Below are positions 25,269 to 37,869 of a stretch of 64,000 nt of DNA, one piece after another; position 1 is the stretch's first letter; the number at the start of each line of letters is the position of its first letter. Source of the DNA: Pholiota molesta (lineage: Eukaryota; Basidiomycota; Agaricomycetes; Agaricales; Strophariaceae). The notes under the pieces are model-generated. The model made no database searches. It was given only the letters and a program-made list of their open reading frames with translations, and had not been told where the DNA came from. The stretch lies in contig JACGCK010000106.1 in the NCBI GenBank assembly GCA_014925825.1, forward strand, positions 97,320 to 161,319. The letters are read 5' to 3'. The translations under genes were made by a program, and so were the position numbers.

Positions 25269-28200
25269 TAGCAAGTAAGCATTGTGATTTTTCTATTTAC
25301 GCTCAGTGGTTTTAAATTATTAACTATGATACATCATTCAGTTACTTCTCATTGTTTGATAAGAGCTCGTAGGATCGCGCCCTCGCCAACTATGCATCAA
25401 GCATGCACGATCTAAACTGTATTGATGATATCTCCAAGTCTTTCATTGCGGCTTCTTCACAGCAGGGCGCTATGTATTGAACACCGGCTACTAAAAGCTA
25501 TCAGTGCCTTCCAGCGCGTCCTCGGCATTATCAGGGTACCGACATGTACGTAGTACGTACTCATTGTGGGTGTCATTGTTCCGAAACCGATTGGTGATTT
25601 TGGCAAGTGCTGGTGAGTGGCTGTACTTACCTCGACTGTGCAGCACAAACTACTCAATGGATTAATGCCATAATCACAATGGCATTCACACCATTTGCAA
25701 GGGTCTTTCTAGGGTTTTCATCACATGAGATGTAGGTATCTGCGTACCCTGCTTATGGCAGAATATACACTTGAGCATGATTAATCCACCGACGAAGTCA
25801 AGACGAAGTACCCCTTATCGACACATCTGGCGCTTTGTAGGTGACATTTCACGATCCTCACCTTGACATCCTGCTGACCTATGTATATAGAGGACTGACT
25901 ATGTAGCCAGCAGTCAAATAAAGGCGAACCCCTGAAAAAATGGGTCTATTCTTCGGGGGGCATCTCAAAGGAGTGTGTGGCAGGTGTATGGCATCGAAGC
26001 TGGCCGCCGCGGCGGTTCCTTTACCCCAGACTCAATATCATTTGTCCTTGACGCAACTTGACATCGCAGATTACAGCAACTGAACCAAGTCGTCTGTACG
26101 CACGTCTGTATTTTTTTTCCCCAACCAAGCCGCTCAATAAACCAAACTCAAGGGAATCACAATGAGCGTCGTCATTGATGACAGTTTTTGACTATTATCT
26201 TATCATGAACCTATCTCATGACGGGTTACCCGGGGAAGAAAAGTGTCGCCCAAACGCACTAGATGCACGTCCACTGCGACAGACTGCGACTTTGTGATGG
26301 CCTAGATTACCTGTCATGTACGCACGCCCTGCACAGTAGCCACAAGATAGGAACAACGACAGCAGCAAGACCTGCAGGACCTATCAGATATCCTAGCACA
26401 AATTTCAATATGCCACAGGAGATTGATGTAAGTCTTCGACAGTGGTGCTGATTGGTCATGCTTCTTCACAGATGACTCGCAAATTATCATACGCGAGCTC
26501 GCGAACCACCCACATGGTACGTGTCGTCTACTAGTATGGCTTGCACCTGCTTGCACCAGCTCATATCTGAAAAGTTGACCATGCGTTCCAAGGAGCCTAG
26601 GGACTGCAGCGGTCTTCCGAGACCGCCGCTTGTTGATAAATGAGGACGAAAAGTACACGAGGACAGTCAGCACCTGTTTGGGGCGTGCCTTGGTCCAATC
26701 GTTAACCAATTATCTTGATAGATGAGGCCGTAGTGCGGATATTTTTTCGGTCTCTGATTCACGGGGCGCGCAGTCTGATCTATCGAAGGCAGTATGAAAG
26801 AAAGAAACATCACAAAATGGCAAGATGTTCTCACCAAGCCAGTGGCATAACGATTGGCACAGCACCGCAGCACCGTACATTCGGCTTGATAAACTTCTCA
26901 ATGGCTCGATAGTTCATGCGGCCGCACTGGAGCGCGCTGAAGCAGCCTTTGCCTCGAGCTCAAGCTAGCGGGGCCAATATAGGCCAATATGTTTTCCAAT
27001 ACATAACTTTAGAACATGCGGCATAAATATAATTGATAGGATCTTGCACAGCTTCTTTTCCGACCTCGGTTACATATAAAACCTTATATTTATCTCCACA
27101 AGCCATAAATCGATAACTCCTCTAGGATTGCCTATGGGCATATGGTGATGTTGGAGGTAAAATCATTGGTCATGTTCCGATATCCAAGCTTCACAGACCT
27201 TGAATCTAATCTTTGTACATTTACTTATAGGCTATATACATTTTGCATTGAAAGTGCTTATGTAGCCTATCTTAAGCTCCAGAACTCTGTCCTATGCTAA
27301 AGCGCCCAGCCTTGCCCAGTCTTCAGTCTTCACATATTCAAATGTTACCGCTATATCAGTGGACTCTAAATTCGACTGGCTGATAGGTCCTGATCTGCTC
27401 CTCCTTTTATCCTAGTAGAGCACGTCTAACCTATCTTTGCGTTCTGGTTATGTACCACTGCTGTAAGCCGAGCCGGTCAACTATGTAGAATTCTCAAAGC
27501 ACAAAAACTCATGTCCCTGACCAATACAAATCCGTAATCGGGGAGACAACGTCACCTTGTTCATATCTTATTCATATCCATGGATTTGGGACCCATTTAT
27601 CCTTGATTGATTATGCCACGGAATACATACCTTTCGTAGAAAGCGTTTGATCAGTGAGCGCTAATTGAGCGCTCGAAAAATAATACTGACTAATTATGTT
27701 GCTAGGTTGGCTTCATACTTGCACATGAAGCGACCGATAACCCAGACCTCTAAGCCAGACCGTACTCAAGTTACTAATACATGACAAAGACCACTGGCAA
27801 CTACTCATGTACCGACTCGGATGCGCATCCTCCGTGCATCCCCATCTATTGTTATCAAGTACCTTCCGTCCAGCCTACGTCGCCGAACCGGACCGATGCA
27901 TCCTCCAGTCGAGATGCACCTTTAGAATCTCCTTCGTGCTACCGAGGCTAATTGACAACGGAGGCATCATGTTGGGCCTAGAAAAGCCTATGTACTACGA
28001 GTATACTACTGTATTGTAGATTCCATATAGTCCTTATCGGAGTGTAAACCCTTGGTGAAGGTAGCTATAAGATCATCTCACTTGAGCTGCAGTGACATAC
28101 ACGACGAAAGTCTGATAACGGGTCTCAACCTTGGTCACAATTCTTTGAACGCCGAATGATATCTCCTATAGCTAGAGTATAGAGATCGTGCATTGGTATC

Positions 28201-28331
28201 TATCTGCCTTTGGCCAGAGGCGCAGCTGAACTCAGGATTTGGGGCCGCGGGCTTCGAAGCTGCCAAAACATATCAGCCCACGGGAGATTGCTCAGCAATG
28301 ATATAAGGATATCCACCAAGAGCGTAAAATT
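25269..28331. other. Gene-poor, mostly AT-rich stretch
   Basis: Nothing recognisable on either strand; the longest frame is 131 codons (26314-26709 minus) with no domain features. A short palindrome-rich TACGTA/GTAC cluster lies near 25545-25560. No terminal repeats or transposase motif were seen. Confidence 0.45.
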
Positions 28332-28420
28332 ATCAACTGTAGTGTTAGAAGCTGTATCCAATTTCAAAAATCTCCCTTATAGAATACAGGAGAAACGGCT
28401 AGAAAAGCGACTAGCTAATC
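28332..28420 (+). repeat. Direct repeat, copy 1 (about 85 bp)
   Basis: Begins CAACTGTAGTGTTAGAAGCT, continues through a TCTCCCTTATA block and ends near GCGACTAGCTAATC. It is repeated with about 90 percent identity at 28474-28557. Neither copy is coding in a recognisable way. Confidence 0.8.
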
Positions 28421-28473
28421 ACTGATTTATAACAGACAGCAGTAAGCCAGAGCATAGATTTATACAACATACA

Positions 28474-28557
28474 ACTGTAGTGTTAGAAGCTGTATCAAAC
28501 TTCAAAATCTCCCTTATAAAATACCAGAGAAACAGCTAGAAAAGCGACTAGCTAATC
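28474..28557 (+). repeat. Direct repeat, copy 2 (about 85 bp)
   Basis: Second copy of the element at 28332, in the same orientation and offset by 142 bases, with a few substitutions and short indels. Confidence 0.8.
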
Positions 28558-29351
28558 TCAGATAACATACAGCAGCAAGCGCAAAAGAAGTAGTCATTGT
28601 GAATAATTCAAATAAAGAGCTTTGATGTAATTTTGTAAAGAATGTAAGTACGTACAGTAAATGCGAGTGGTATTGCACAGCAGAGCGAAGGAAGAAAAGA
28701 AAATATGTATCGCGATCATGCAGGATGCAGAGACAGAAAAAAGAAAAAGATAGAACAATCACAGCAAGGGAAATTCGGATGGACCATGTCAATTCGACAC
28801 TATCAACATAACCGAATCAAAGGACACGAGGAAAGCAAGAAGAAACGAAAAACCCAGAGAGAAGATCCGCCTTCTCTTATTGTACAACATGCACGGGAAA
28901 GAATAAAATAGGGGATGAAGAAGAAAAAACAGAGCGAGAGAGAGCCTGAGACCGATACATACAAAGCAGGTCGTCATCGTCATCATCACAATCATGAATG
29001 AACAAAGAAAGAAAAAACTGAGTCCAGCCAACATCTATGCAATAGCGTGTACGATAGGAATGGAAAGGGAAACAGAGGTGGGATGGGAAATGCGGATATG
29101 TGGAATGATGCGAGGACATTATAGTCGTGGTCGTAAGAGAACCATGGAAATGTGGAAGGCGTAAAAGGAGTAGGAAAATTCGTATGCAAAGGGCATGATC
29201 ATCGTCCAGAGAATTCACGGAGAAAAAATGCACACAAACAGGAACAACCCATGAACAAAATCCAAACGGAAAAACAGAACGAGGCAGGAATCCAAATCAA
29301 CCACCGACAAGAGCAGCGAGAGCTAAAACCCCAAGCCTTCATCGCCCACCC
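28558..29351. other. Purine-biased non-coding tract downstream of the Cys/Ser-rich gene
   Basis: From about 28680 to 29330 the plus strand is strongly enriched in A and G with many GAAAGAAA-like runs. Frames here are Lys/Arg-rich on plus and Phe/Ser/Leu-rich on minus, which is simply this bias. I see no gene. Confidence 0.5.
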
Positions 29352-31663
29352 CTAGAACCCACCAACGACCTGCTGCAACAGCAAATACGAAATCCCATCA
29401 CACAAATTATTCACCTTCTCCACCGTCGCCGCGAACGTGATCTTCGCCGCCAGCGCCATCAGCGGCCGGCGGTGCGCCTCGAGGTGCTGCACCAGGTCGC
29501 ACAGGCTACTGCGGCTCTCCACAACGGCAGCGGACGCCGACCCGCCCGCGCTCAGGTCCTCATACCGCACGCTGGCGTCGCCCCACACGGCGCGCCGCAG
29601 CCCGCCGCCCGACTCGATGCGCCGCATCGGCGCGCGCAGGACAGCGGCCAGCGTCAGCGTGTCCGCCCAGGGCGCAGCGGGCGCGGGCGCCGCCGACGCC
29701 GCGGGCGTCAGCACGCCGGCGGTAACGGGAGCGGCGGAGTCGGACGGCGCATGCGAAGAAGCGGACGAGACGTCGAGCATGCGCCGCAGGAGGTCCAGGA
29801 TCGCGAGGTACGTCTCCGCGTGCGCGACCCAGTCCCGCACGTTCGTGTTGCCGAGGAACACGTGCACGACCTCGAGCAGCATGCTGCTCATGAACAGGCG
29901 CGGGACGCTCGCGTGCGTCGCGGCCCTGTCCTCGTTGTTGTTGTTGTTGTCGTCGGCGTCGTCCTGATCGGGGACGCGCAGCCATGCGCAGACGAGCCGG
30001 AGCGTGCGCACGAAGGCGTCCTCGAAGCGGCGCGTGCTGCCACCGCGCTCCGCCTGCCCCTGCGCCTTCTCCGCCTTGCTCGCGCTCATCACGTCCGTCT
30101 TGCTGATCAACATCCTGACGTACGCGTCTCGATGCTCCTTGGTGTCCCGGCCCTTGCCCTTGTCCGACGACGAAGACGAAGACGACGATGCGCTTTTGCC
30201 GAAGTCAGCCTCGATGGCGTAGATCTCGTCGAACCAGCTCAACGCCTCGAAGATGGCAATGGCGCGCACAGCGGCACAACACGTGCGGACTGTGCACGTA
30301 GAGCCGCCATCACACTGCGTGCTTGATGCGGTTGATGCGGCGTTGGTTGGCGGCGATCGTGCAGACGAGGAAGCTAGGACAAGCGCGCGGTTGCATCGCG
30401 CTGGTGCGAAGCACCCGCGACAATGCATTGTTTGGCATTTAGTGCATGTGAGATGGAGGAGAGGGAGGATATCAAGCGTCTCCGTCGAAGGCTGATTTAT
30501 ACCACGCGTCAGCGGCGCGGTTTACTAAAGGCGATTTTTGGAAATATACTTACCTGGCCACGAGGAGAGAGCACCGGGGTACCACATTTCGTGCAGCTGC
30601 GCGAGGCAGTGAAGGTGTCGCGCGGCTCCGGAGCCGCCGTGGTTTTTCGCTGGGGTTGGCTGGGTTTCACGGTGGACCGACGACGCGAGCGCGGCTCTAC
30701 GGGCGTCGGGGGAACCGATACGTGGTTCTCCTTGAGGGTCGCGGTCTGTACCGGACGGACGTCCCTCGTGGTCGCCGTTGGTTTTGGGGGAACAGCGATC
30801 GCAGAGACAGCTAATTGCTGCTGCTGCTGCTGCTGGTAGAATTGTTGGGTAGCGCTAGGCATATTAGGCGAGGTCGATAGCTGGCGTTCTGTGCGCCGCC
30901 TCTTGGAACTGGTAACATCAGATATCTGGGTACGAGAAGAAGAAGATGCAGAGGCTGAGGCAGATGCAGATGCAGACGCAGACGTGGATGCAGAAGAATA
31001 ATATGGAGACATAGAAATAGATAATTTCGTTACTGGCGACTCCAGCTCCCTCTTCGAGAGGGATCGCTGTTCGATGCGATGTGGTTGCGATGCGTGTGAT
31101 TGTGAAGCAGATGAAGAGGTTGGAACGGAATTAGTGGCACGTGAAGAAGTAGATGCAGTATTGTCGAGAGCGTAAAAAGTTTGGGTTGATAATGATAAAC
31201 GAGACTGGGAAGACTGTTGGGCGGCTGTTGATGCAGATGAAGATGGTTTTCTTTCGTGAAGGGATGATGACGCGGAAGTGGATTTTTGTCTCGCGAAGTC
31301 GGAGGCGGAGGACGACGGCCCGACCTTGTTTTCGGACACGCTTGAACTTGCGCTTGCGCTTGCACTAGTGCTCGCACTAGTGGATGATGCGGCAGCAGTC
31401 CGTCTCTGATGCTCCACCGCAGCCGTTTCCTCAGAGAGCCGAAGCGCTTTTGCGACGTTGAACGCCTCGAGCGCCTCCCTCTGCGCCATGACGAAAGCGG
31501 TCTGATCGATCGACTTCCATAGGGCGGTGGTAAAATTGGCAGCATCCTCGTCGACGACAAAGTCACGGAGGCTGAATGAATTGGGATTGGCGTCGATCTG
31601 GGACGCTGGCGCGGCTGCGGCCGCTTGGCTCGCGCGCGAGATGGTGTTGACGGATGGCGGCAT
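29352..31663 (-). CDS. Large Ser-rich protein with zinc-binding-like Cys clusters (resembles N-terminal part of fungal UBC-domain proteins)
   Basis: Two exons: exon 1 from ATG 31663 (a more upstream in-frame ATG at 31747 is possible) to the donor GTAAGT near 30552, and exon 2 from an acceptor near 30500 to the stop at 29352; the join is phase 0. Residues 1-90 include FVVDEDAANFTTALWKSIDQ and a helical REALEAFNVAKALRLSEE segment. Next comes a long Ser/Thr/Ala region with SASASA runs and a polyglutamine tract (about 30818-30837). The join creates two Cys clusters, SCTKCGTP and TCTKCQTMHCRGCF followed by CTVRTCCAAVRAIAIFEALS. The rest is helical with poly-Ser and poly-Asn runs and YLAILDLLRRMLD. 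From memory this order resembles the N-terminal half of large agaricomycete proteins that end in a ubiquitin-conjugating fold, but no UBC domain is present here. Confidence 0.65.
30818..30837 (-). repeat. CAG/CTG trinucleotide tract encoding polyglutamine
   Basis: A short tract of CTG units on the plus strand (CAG in the coding strand) encodes seven consecutive Gln in the Ser-rich protein. Such tracts are length-variable. Confidence 0.8.
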
Positions 31664-34507
31664 GTGGGGCGATGACCAAAGTGATTTTGAGTGGGGTGGG
31701 TGGGGGCGGTCGATCTGGGATTCGATTGGGTTTTGTATGGGCTTCAATGACGGTGTAGGAGGGCAGAGGGGAATGGCGACAGGTACAGCATGTTAATAGA
31801 AATGGGCTGTAGGTGGTGTGCTGTGCATCGCTATCGATGGAAATGGGCAGAAGAGGTGTATCAGCACATAGTGAGTTATAATAGGATTGCAGTGGAGGGA
31901 GATGGTGGAGATGAGTAGAGAAGGAAACGAAGGGTCTGTCAATTTTGCTCGGTTCCCACCCTCCAAAATAGCCCTACACGTGTAGGCCGCATTCCTTCGC
32001 CACAGATCCATTCCGACTATTTCCCACTAACTGCCTTGCGGCTATGTGGAGCCCACGAAACCGAGTACGACGGACATTCATATGGTTAGTCGAAGACTAG
32101 AAAACTACACTAGAAAAAATCCTAATGCTACAATCACATCTGATGATTTTCGCTGCTGGATGAAGTAGAACCATGAAACTCATCAATTAACAGTACCGCC
32201 GCCAGAGTTCAGTTCCCCGGCGGCATCCAACCCATCGTGTTGCGTTCTCAAACTGTTGGTTGATCTTGACACCGTTACACCGCAGCTCCCCGTAACACGA
32301 GGCCTATCAACGCAAGGATCTTCGACTCAATACGTCCCTCCCGCGACAAGATTTTACTTATCTCCTACGATGGATATGAACGTGGTATGCCCGAGATTTT
32401 GTCAATATAAAAATACATCCAAGTCTAGTTAACAGTTGTGACTCAGGTGGTGAGAAACGGGCCGAGGACCTACCACTGGAGTGGGTCCCATTTACTCGTA
32501 AGAGCTGAAGCTTTATCGAATGAGAAATGGAAAGGAAGTTTCAAATGAGAAAATTTCGAGCTGTCTGGGGATGCTCACTCCCAAGTAGCACCTATTCTGC
32601 CCCGCCTTTCTCCCAGTTTCTCATCAGTCTACCGTCACCTAACTTCTTCGTTGGCCATCCATATTAATTCCCCATCGACCTTGACATCCTTACCAGCGGT
32701 CATTCATGCACACCATTACCCTTCGTAATTCCGCAGACGGACCGATAATCCCTATCATAGCGCAGGTATACATTGCGCAATGGCATTGGCATCCAGAAAG
32801 ATAGAGGATAGACTGTGTATTAGGCCGAATCGATTAGATAGCAACGAGTACGCCATCTCCAAGTCCGATGCCACCTAGCATAACATTAACATCTGATTCA
32901 GAAGATCTGAAGCTTGGTCAGACTGTCAATTGGACTAATTTTGTTCTAATACATCGCCTCGTCGGACTTGTCGTAAATAGCGTAGTCGGCTTATACAGTA
33001 TACAATCCCCTGATACATTGAATGGTTCTCGATCTTCCAATGCGACTGTTAACGGGGTGACACACTTAGCTTATCATCTAGAACATAAGGCAGCGATTAA
33101 GGGTTCTGGACTGCGGTTTATAACTCATTCAAGTCTAGGACACCCGAGGCCAATAGATATTAATTAATTAATGTGCATTCACAAGGAACCACGTAAAGAG
33201 CATTGCTTCATAGGCGCCTATTTTTAACTACATCCAGGCAGTATATGTGATATGACAGAACCCTAATACGCTGCCACCTATTTTGAGCTGCTAGTACCAC
33301 AGCCATGAGCATTAGAATTAGAGCTCACTCAGCTAAGCATAAGCTATGCAAGGAACGTAGGACTATACACGCTGCCACACCATGTATGGGAATTCCCCCA
33401 AAGGGAAGCAACACGAGCCAGCCTGACACCGGCGCCTATTTCAAGCCATCATTTTCACCCAACCATACGCACCCCTCCATGTACATAGCTACTGCTTACA
33501 TTTGATTCCCGCCCACTGCACGCACAAGCACATAGCAGTATTTAAAGTACAACCGAGCCAAAACCGAGCTTTCTCAAACGAACTACCCGCCGCCCGAGCT
33601 CTTTGAACGATATTGAAATGATGCCCGACATTGGGCGCTTATTTACTGATACACGTGCCGCCGCCACACAAAAGTTTTGAATTTAAGCATCTGCCAGTGC
33701 TACGCTCCTGCCTCCCGCACACCACGTGTATCATTCTGCGCGGAAAATATGAACACGAGGTCCACGAGCAGATGTAACACTGAATCTCTATGAGCTGCGA
33801 AACTTTAATTATGAGGAGATGGTGCACTCTTTTTCCTACACGTGTAGCGATGTACACAGCTTCAAAGTCACAACGTGTTCCAAGTCCCGACGCAGCGTGC
33901 CCATTTCCGGCTTAACATTACATATGTAGTACTCATGTCAAAAGAACATAATCGCCGATGGTGGCACAGTCGAAACCCTGACACGGAGCCTGGTCAGCCT
34001 GGATGCACGTTGCACACAAGCTTCTCCCGCGACGCGTTTGAGTTGGCAATAGCAGTTATGTTATCGTGATTGTGATTCATGGACGCGGTGAACATGAAGT
34101 GGTGTCACTCATTATTGAAGTAAACGTAAAGCTCAAAATTTAATCACACGAGGCTCTTGATATGTTCAACTATTTTCATGTCTAGTGAAGCATGTCGCGA
34201 TACTGATCTATTAATTGGATTTCCCAATACTTATACAGTGAGATCTTTCGTAACACAGGCATAATTGATATACTATCAGTCAGAGAGATAGGGGAAATGC
34301 ACGGCAGATAAGAGAGAGATTATGAAAGAAACAACGTCATACTATTAACTTACAACAAATTCACTGTCACTTCTGAATATCTACAATTTACACGCCCCAC
34401 GAAATCATCCTTAAATCTTAGGCTCACTTGTGAGGAACACCCGGGACTTCAACACTACAAGAACAAAAAATCCAGATCAGAACACCACCAAAAAAAGGTT
34501 ACACGAC
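31664..34507. other. Gene-poor stretch
   Basis: About 2.8 kb with only short frames (longest 99 codons at 32868-33167 plus). No domain signatures, no tRNA and no clear mobile element. The left end is the upstream region of the Ser-rich gene. Confidence 0.45.
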
Positions 34508-36982
34508 TCACACATTCTCACTGGTCCTCAAAATCGCCACCAACAAATCCCTATACGCCCCACTCGTCTCCCCCCTCACCCTCCCCTCCAGCGCCTTCCC
34601 ATACCGCCTCTTATACGCGTCCTTCACCGCCTCCATCCTCCCCGGCGCCCAGTGCGCGCGCACGAGCCGGTACACGAGCTGCTGGTCCTTCGTTCCGAGC
34701 CCGGCCATGCTCTTCTCCAGCAGCTTGGCGTCGCGCCAGATGCCCTGCTGGTCGCGCTTCGGCTTGGCGCCGTGCACGATGTGGAGGAGGCCGTGCTCGA
34801 TCGTGCCGCTGCTGTTGGTGGGTGGGGGGGGAGGAGTTAGTGGTGGGGGGTGGGGGGTGGAGAGGGTGGGGCGTACAATGTTTTCTTGATCACTTTGCTT
34901 AGGCTCTTGTATCGAAGGCTGAAAGCGGTGATGCTATGATTGGAGTGTCAATTATTAAGCCTGTGTACGCAATCCAAAAGAGAGAGAGAGTTAAGCTTAC
35001 ACGGCGGCGATGTGCTGGTCCGAACGATTGATCAAAATTTCGAAGAACGGGGGCTGATTCCTGAATGAGAACGCTATTACAAGCGGGATACACAGAAAAG
35101 ACAGACCTCTTCCTTCTTCTTCGAAGCCCTATGGAGCTCTTCCACATCTGCCGCAACGCGCGTGTGGTCGATCTGCATGTACGGCGAATCCATCGGCTTC
35201 TGCGTATTCAGCGCCATAATGAACACTAAAACCCAACCCATCAGTCCAACGTCCCCAAATACGATCCCCAAACACACAGAACGAATGAAAACTTTAAACA
35301 CTCACTGCGCTCGGTCTTGCCAGACAGATCCGACTTGACATCGTCCACCAGATCCTTGCCGTAGCGCAGCTTGTACGCGTTCTTCAGCCACCTGATCTCG
35401 TGCCCGGGACGGCCCAGGACGAGCTCGACGAGGAGCATCTCGTTCGTCCCGAACCCGACGAGCGCCTTCCGCGCGAGGTCGACGTCGGCGCCGAGCGGGC
35501 CCAGTGTGAGTAAACGGGCCGCAAAGCTACATAAATATCATATCAGGTGTTGCCCATAACAAAACAACGAGAGAAGAAGAGGGAGCGCAGAAAGGGGATG
35601 AGATGACGTACCTGAAGTTGCCCGTGGTCGTCCTCTCGATGCGGTCGGTCAGGTTCACGCCCAATTTCCCAGTGAACCAGTCGTTCAGGGCGTCCATCTG
35701 GAACACGTTGAGCCCCGCGAGGACTTTCAGCACTGTCGTCGAGTATTTCGTTTCGAGCGTGAGCAAGTTCGCCGTGCGCGAGGTGAACGCATTGAACGCG
35801 GACGTCATCGACGACGGCCGCGAGTTCGTTTTCGTTTTCGTCGCCGTAACCGTCAGATCAGGGACCGGCATCGAGGTGGATTCGTTCCCATCGTCAACGT
35901 CGTCGGCGTCGTTTCGGTCGTGAGAGGGCGCAGTAGTAGAGCGCGCAGAGCGTGCGGAACGGGTGGAAGAAACAGAAGGGCTTCTTTTAGCAGGCGAGGC
36001 GATGGATGAAGGGGAAAGAGACGAAGACTGACGCTTGCTTTCATCCGCCGCCTCCCCAGGCGTCGCCCGCAGGATCTCGTTGTAGTCGTGCGACGGGTCG
36101 TACCCGGGGACCTTCTGTATCCCGTGCGGCGCGGGCGGCGCCGCAGGGTCCGGGATCGCGGCGCCGAGATAGACGAGCGGGTCCTGGTGGTGCACGGGCA
36201 CCGGCGCTTGGTGCGGAGGGTAGGCTCCGTAGGGCGCAGCGCTGGGCGGGAACCCTGGCATGGCGTACGGGGTCCCGTAGGGCGGGGCCGGCGGCGCGCC
36301 GTACGGGGCCCCAGGAGGGGGCTGAAGAGGTCCTCCCGCCGGCGGAGCGCCCGCAGGGGCGGTGTACTGCGATGGAGCAGCCCCTGCAGCGGGTGTGGAT
36401 CCAGGAGCGCCTGGGGCGGCCGATGCCGCGGCGGTTCCTGGCGCGCCTGGGGCATTGGCTGGCGGGGGTGGGTATTGGCCTGGGGGAGGCGGGTACTGTC
36501 CTGGGGGAGGGTAATAGCCCGGATACGCGTATGGGTTATGTCCTGGAGCGGGATAGTACTGGCCAGGCGCAGGGGGCGGGGGGTAGTATCCTGGAGCACC
36601 TGGAGGGGGCGCGTATGCTCCATAAGGGTAGGGATATTGCCCAGGGGGTGGGTATGCACCTGGAGCGCCCGGTGAGCCCTGTGGATAGATCGCGGGATCA
36701 GACACTTGCAATCGATAGAATATCTAGCTAACACTTACATACGGTGGCTGCCCAGTGGGAATTCCAGACTGCAAGGCAACGAAGATAGAGTAACGGTAAC
36801 GGATCAATGTGCGATAAGCGTGATCTGCAGTTATGAGAACGTACCTGGGGCGCTCCGGCAGGAGGAGCCTGTTCGAATCGTCAGACAACCAATATCAGCA
36901 AAAATCGCGTGCAGAGACTCACATAAGCTCTATCCTGGGGGGTCTGCGACTGAGCGCTCGAGTCCGTCGGTTTGGAAGACAT
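34508..36982 (-). CDS. Annexin with long proline-rich N-terminus
   Basis: Calcium-dependent phospholipid-binding protein of membranes. ATG at 36982 (MSSKPTDSSAQSQTPQDRAY); small exons give GIPTGQPPY; the large exon (about 36700-35610) encodes a Pro/Gly/Tyr-rich head with many YPPPGQYP-like units, then a Ser-rich linker. Annexin repeats follow: FNAFTSRTANLLTLETKYST, then ALNDWFTGKLGVNLTDRIER, GPLGADVDLARKALVGFGTN with EMLLVELVLGRPGHEIRWLK, then YGKDLVDDVKSDLSGKTER, FFEILINRSDQHIAAV, YKSLSKVIKKTFSGTIEHGL and finally AMAGLGTKDQ-like SMAGLGTKDQQLVYRLVRAH and RYGKALEGRVRGETSGAYRD. Repeat-type GXGT loops are visible twice. The junction into the FFEILINRSDQ exon works only if the C run at 35049-35053 (G5 on plus) is one base shorter. 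Proline-rich heads are known in annexin relatives and likely mediate partner binding. Confidence 0.88.
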
Positions 36983-37869
36983 GGGAGTAAATAGACAAGG
37001 AGGACAGGAATGGTGGTGGCGAGATCAAATGTCAAGCCCTTTTATAGGTTCATGAATCCATTGCTCTCCAAGTCAATTGTTCACAATACTCCAAAGCGAC
37101 GACCAATTGAGCGCCTAGGCAGTGCTTTGGCGTGCTTTTGACCCTTCTGCCAGGAACAGAGAACATGGATACTGACTCGCTACAACTGATGGGCGGTGCT
37201 ATCTTTCCAAGTCCGGCATAGAGTCCATTTCCGAGGCAATCCCATGAGCATGGCCTTTACAGTGTGCACAGCTTATGTAAAGCGTGAAATGCAAGATAAA
37301 TGTTTGATAAATGATTGATTCATAGGAAGCTTGGTGTCGCCTAGACAGTTGGGAGTAGATAAAGGCTGTAAGAGGAGTTCACGCAGCTGAATATCCTTTC
37401 GTTCAGGTCGCGACTGGTCGCGACGCGTCGCGCGTTGAAGTTGCGTTAAAAGAAATTTGTCGTTGATTTGTCTTGCTTTGTCAAGAATCGCGTGTGTGTG
37501 AAATAGTTGCTAAATCTGGAAATGCTGTGCTATTGATGGCACACAGCCACCGCAACCACCTCTTGATTCTTGACGGAGGCCATCCTATTTTCGAAATTCG
37601 ATTGCAGTGTGGATCCATTCGGAAGCGAAGACAAGGAAGACAAGCAGAGATGATACTATATTTCTTTCGAAGGTATTCTTGTTCGACGTATCGCATTAAG
37701 CCTTTTGATTGGAATTTGAACGCAAGATCCTGGTCGACATGTAACATCGCCATTTACAAGCCAACTAGCCCACAAACCGCTTCGCAAGATCTCGCTGGCA
37801 AGCAGTGTATATCACAAAGCTTTTTGAGAAGTCCGGTCGAAATACTCAGTCGATCGCAGCTGTTCTCGA
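36983..37869. other. Intergenic between annexin and F-box gene A
   Basis: Divergent upstream regions of the annexin (-) and the first F-box-type gene (+). A short Arg/Gln-free frame pair at 37473-37883 overlaps on both strands without features. Nothing else seen. Confidence 0.5.

Noticed and set aside
29472..30326. Long plus-strand frame rich in Arg, Ala and Val
   Set aside because: Shadow of the GC-rich minus-strand Ser-rich gene; composition is entirely explained by it.
36006..36731. Plus-strand frames of 200-240 codons opposite the annexin head
   Set aside because: Antisense shadow of the Pro/Gly-rich repeats, no independent features.
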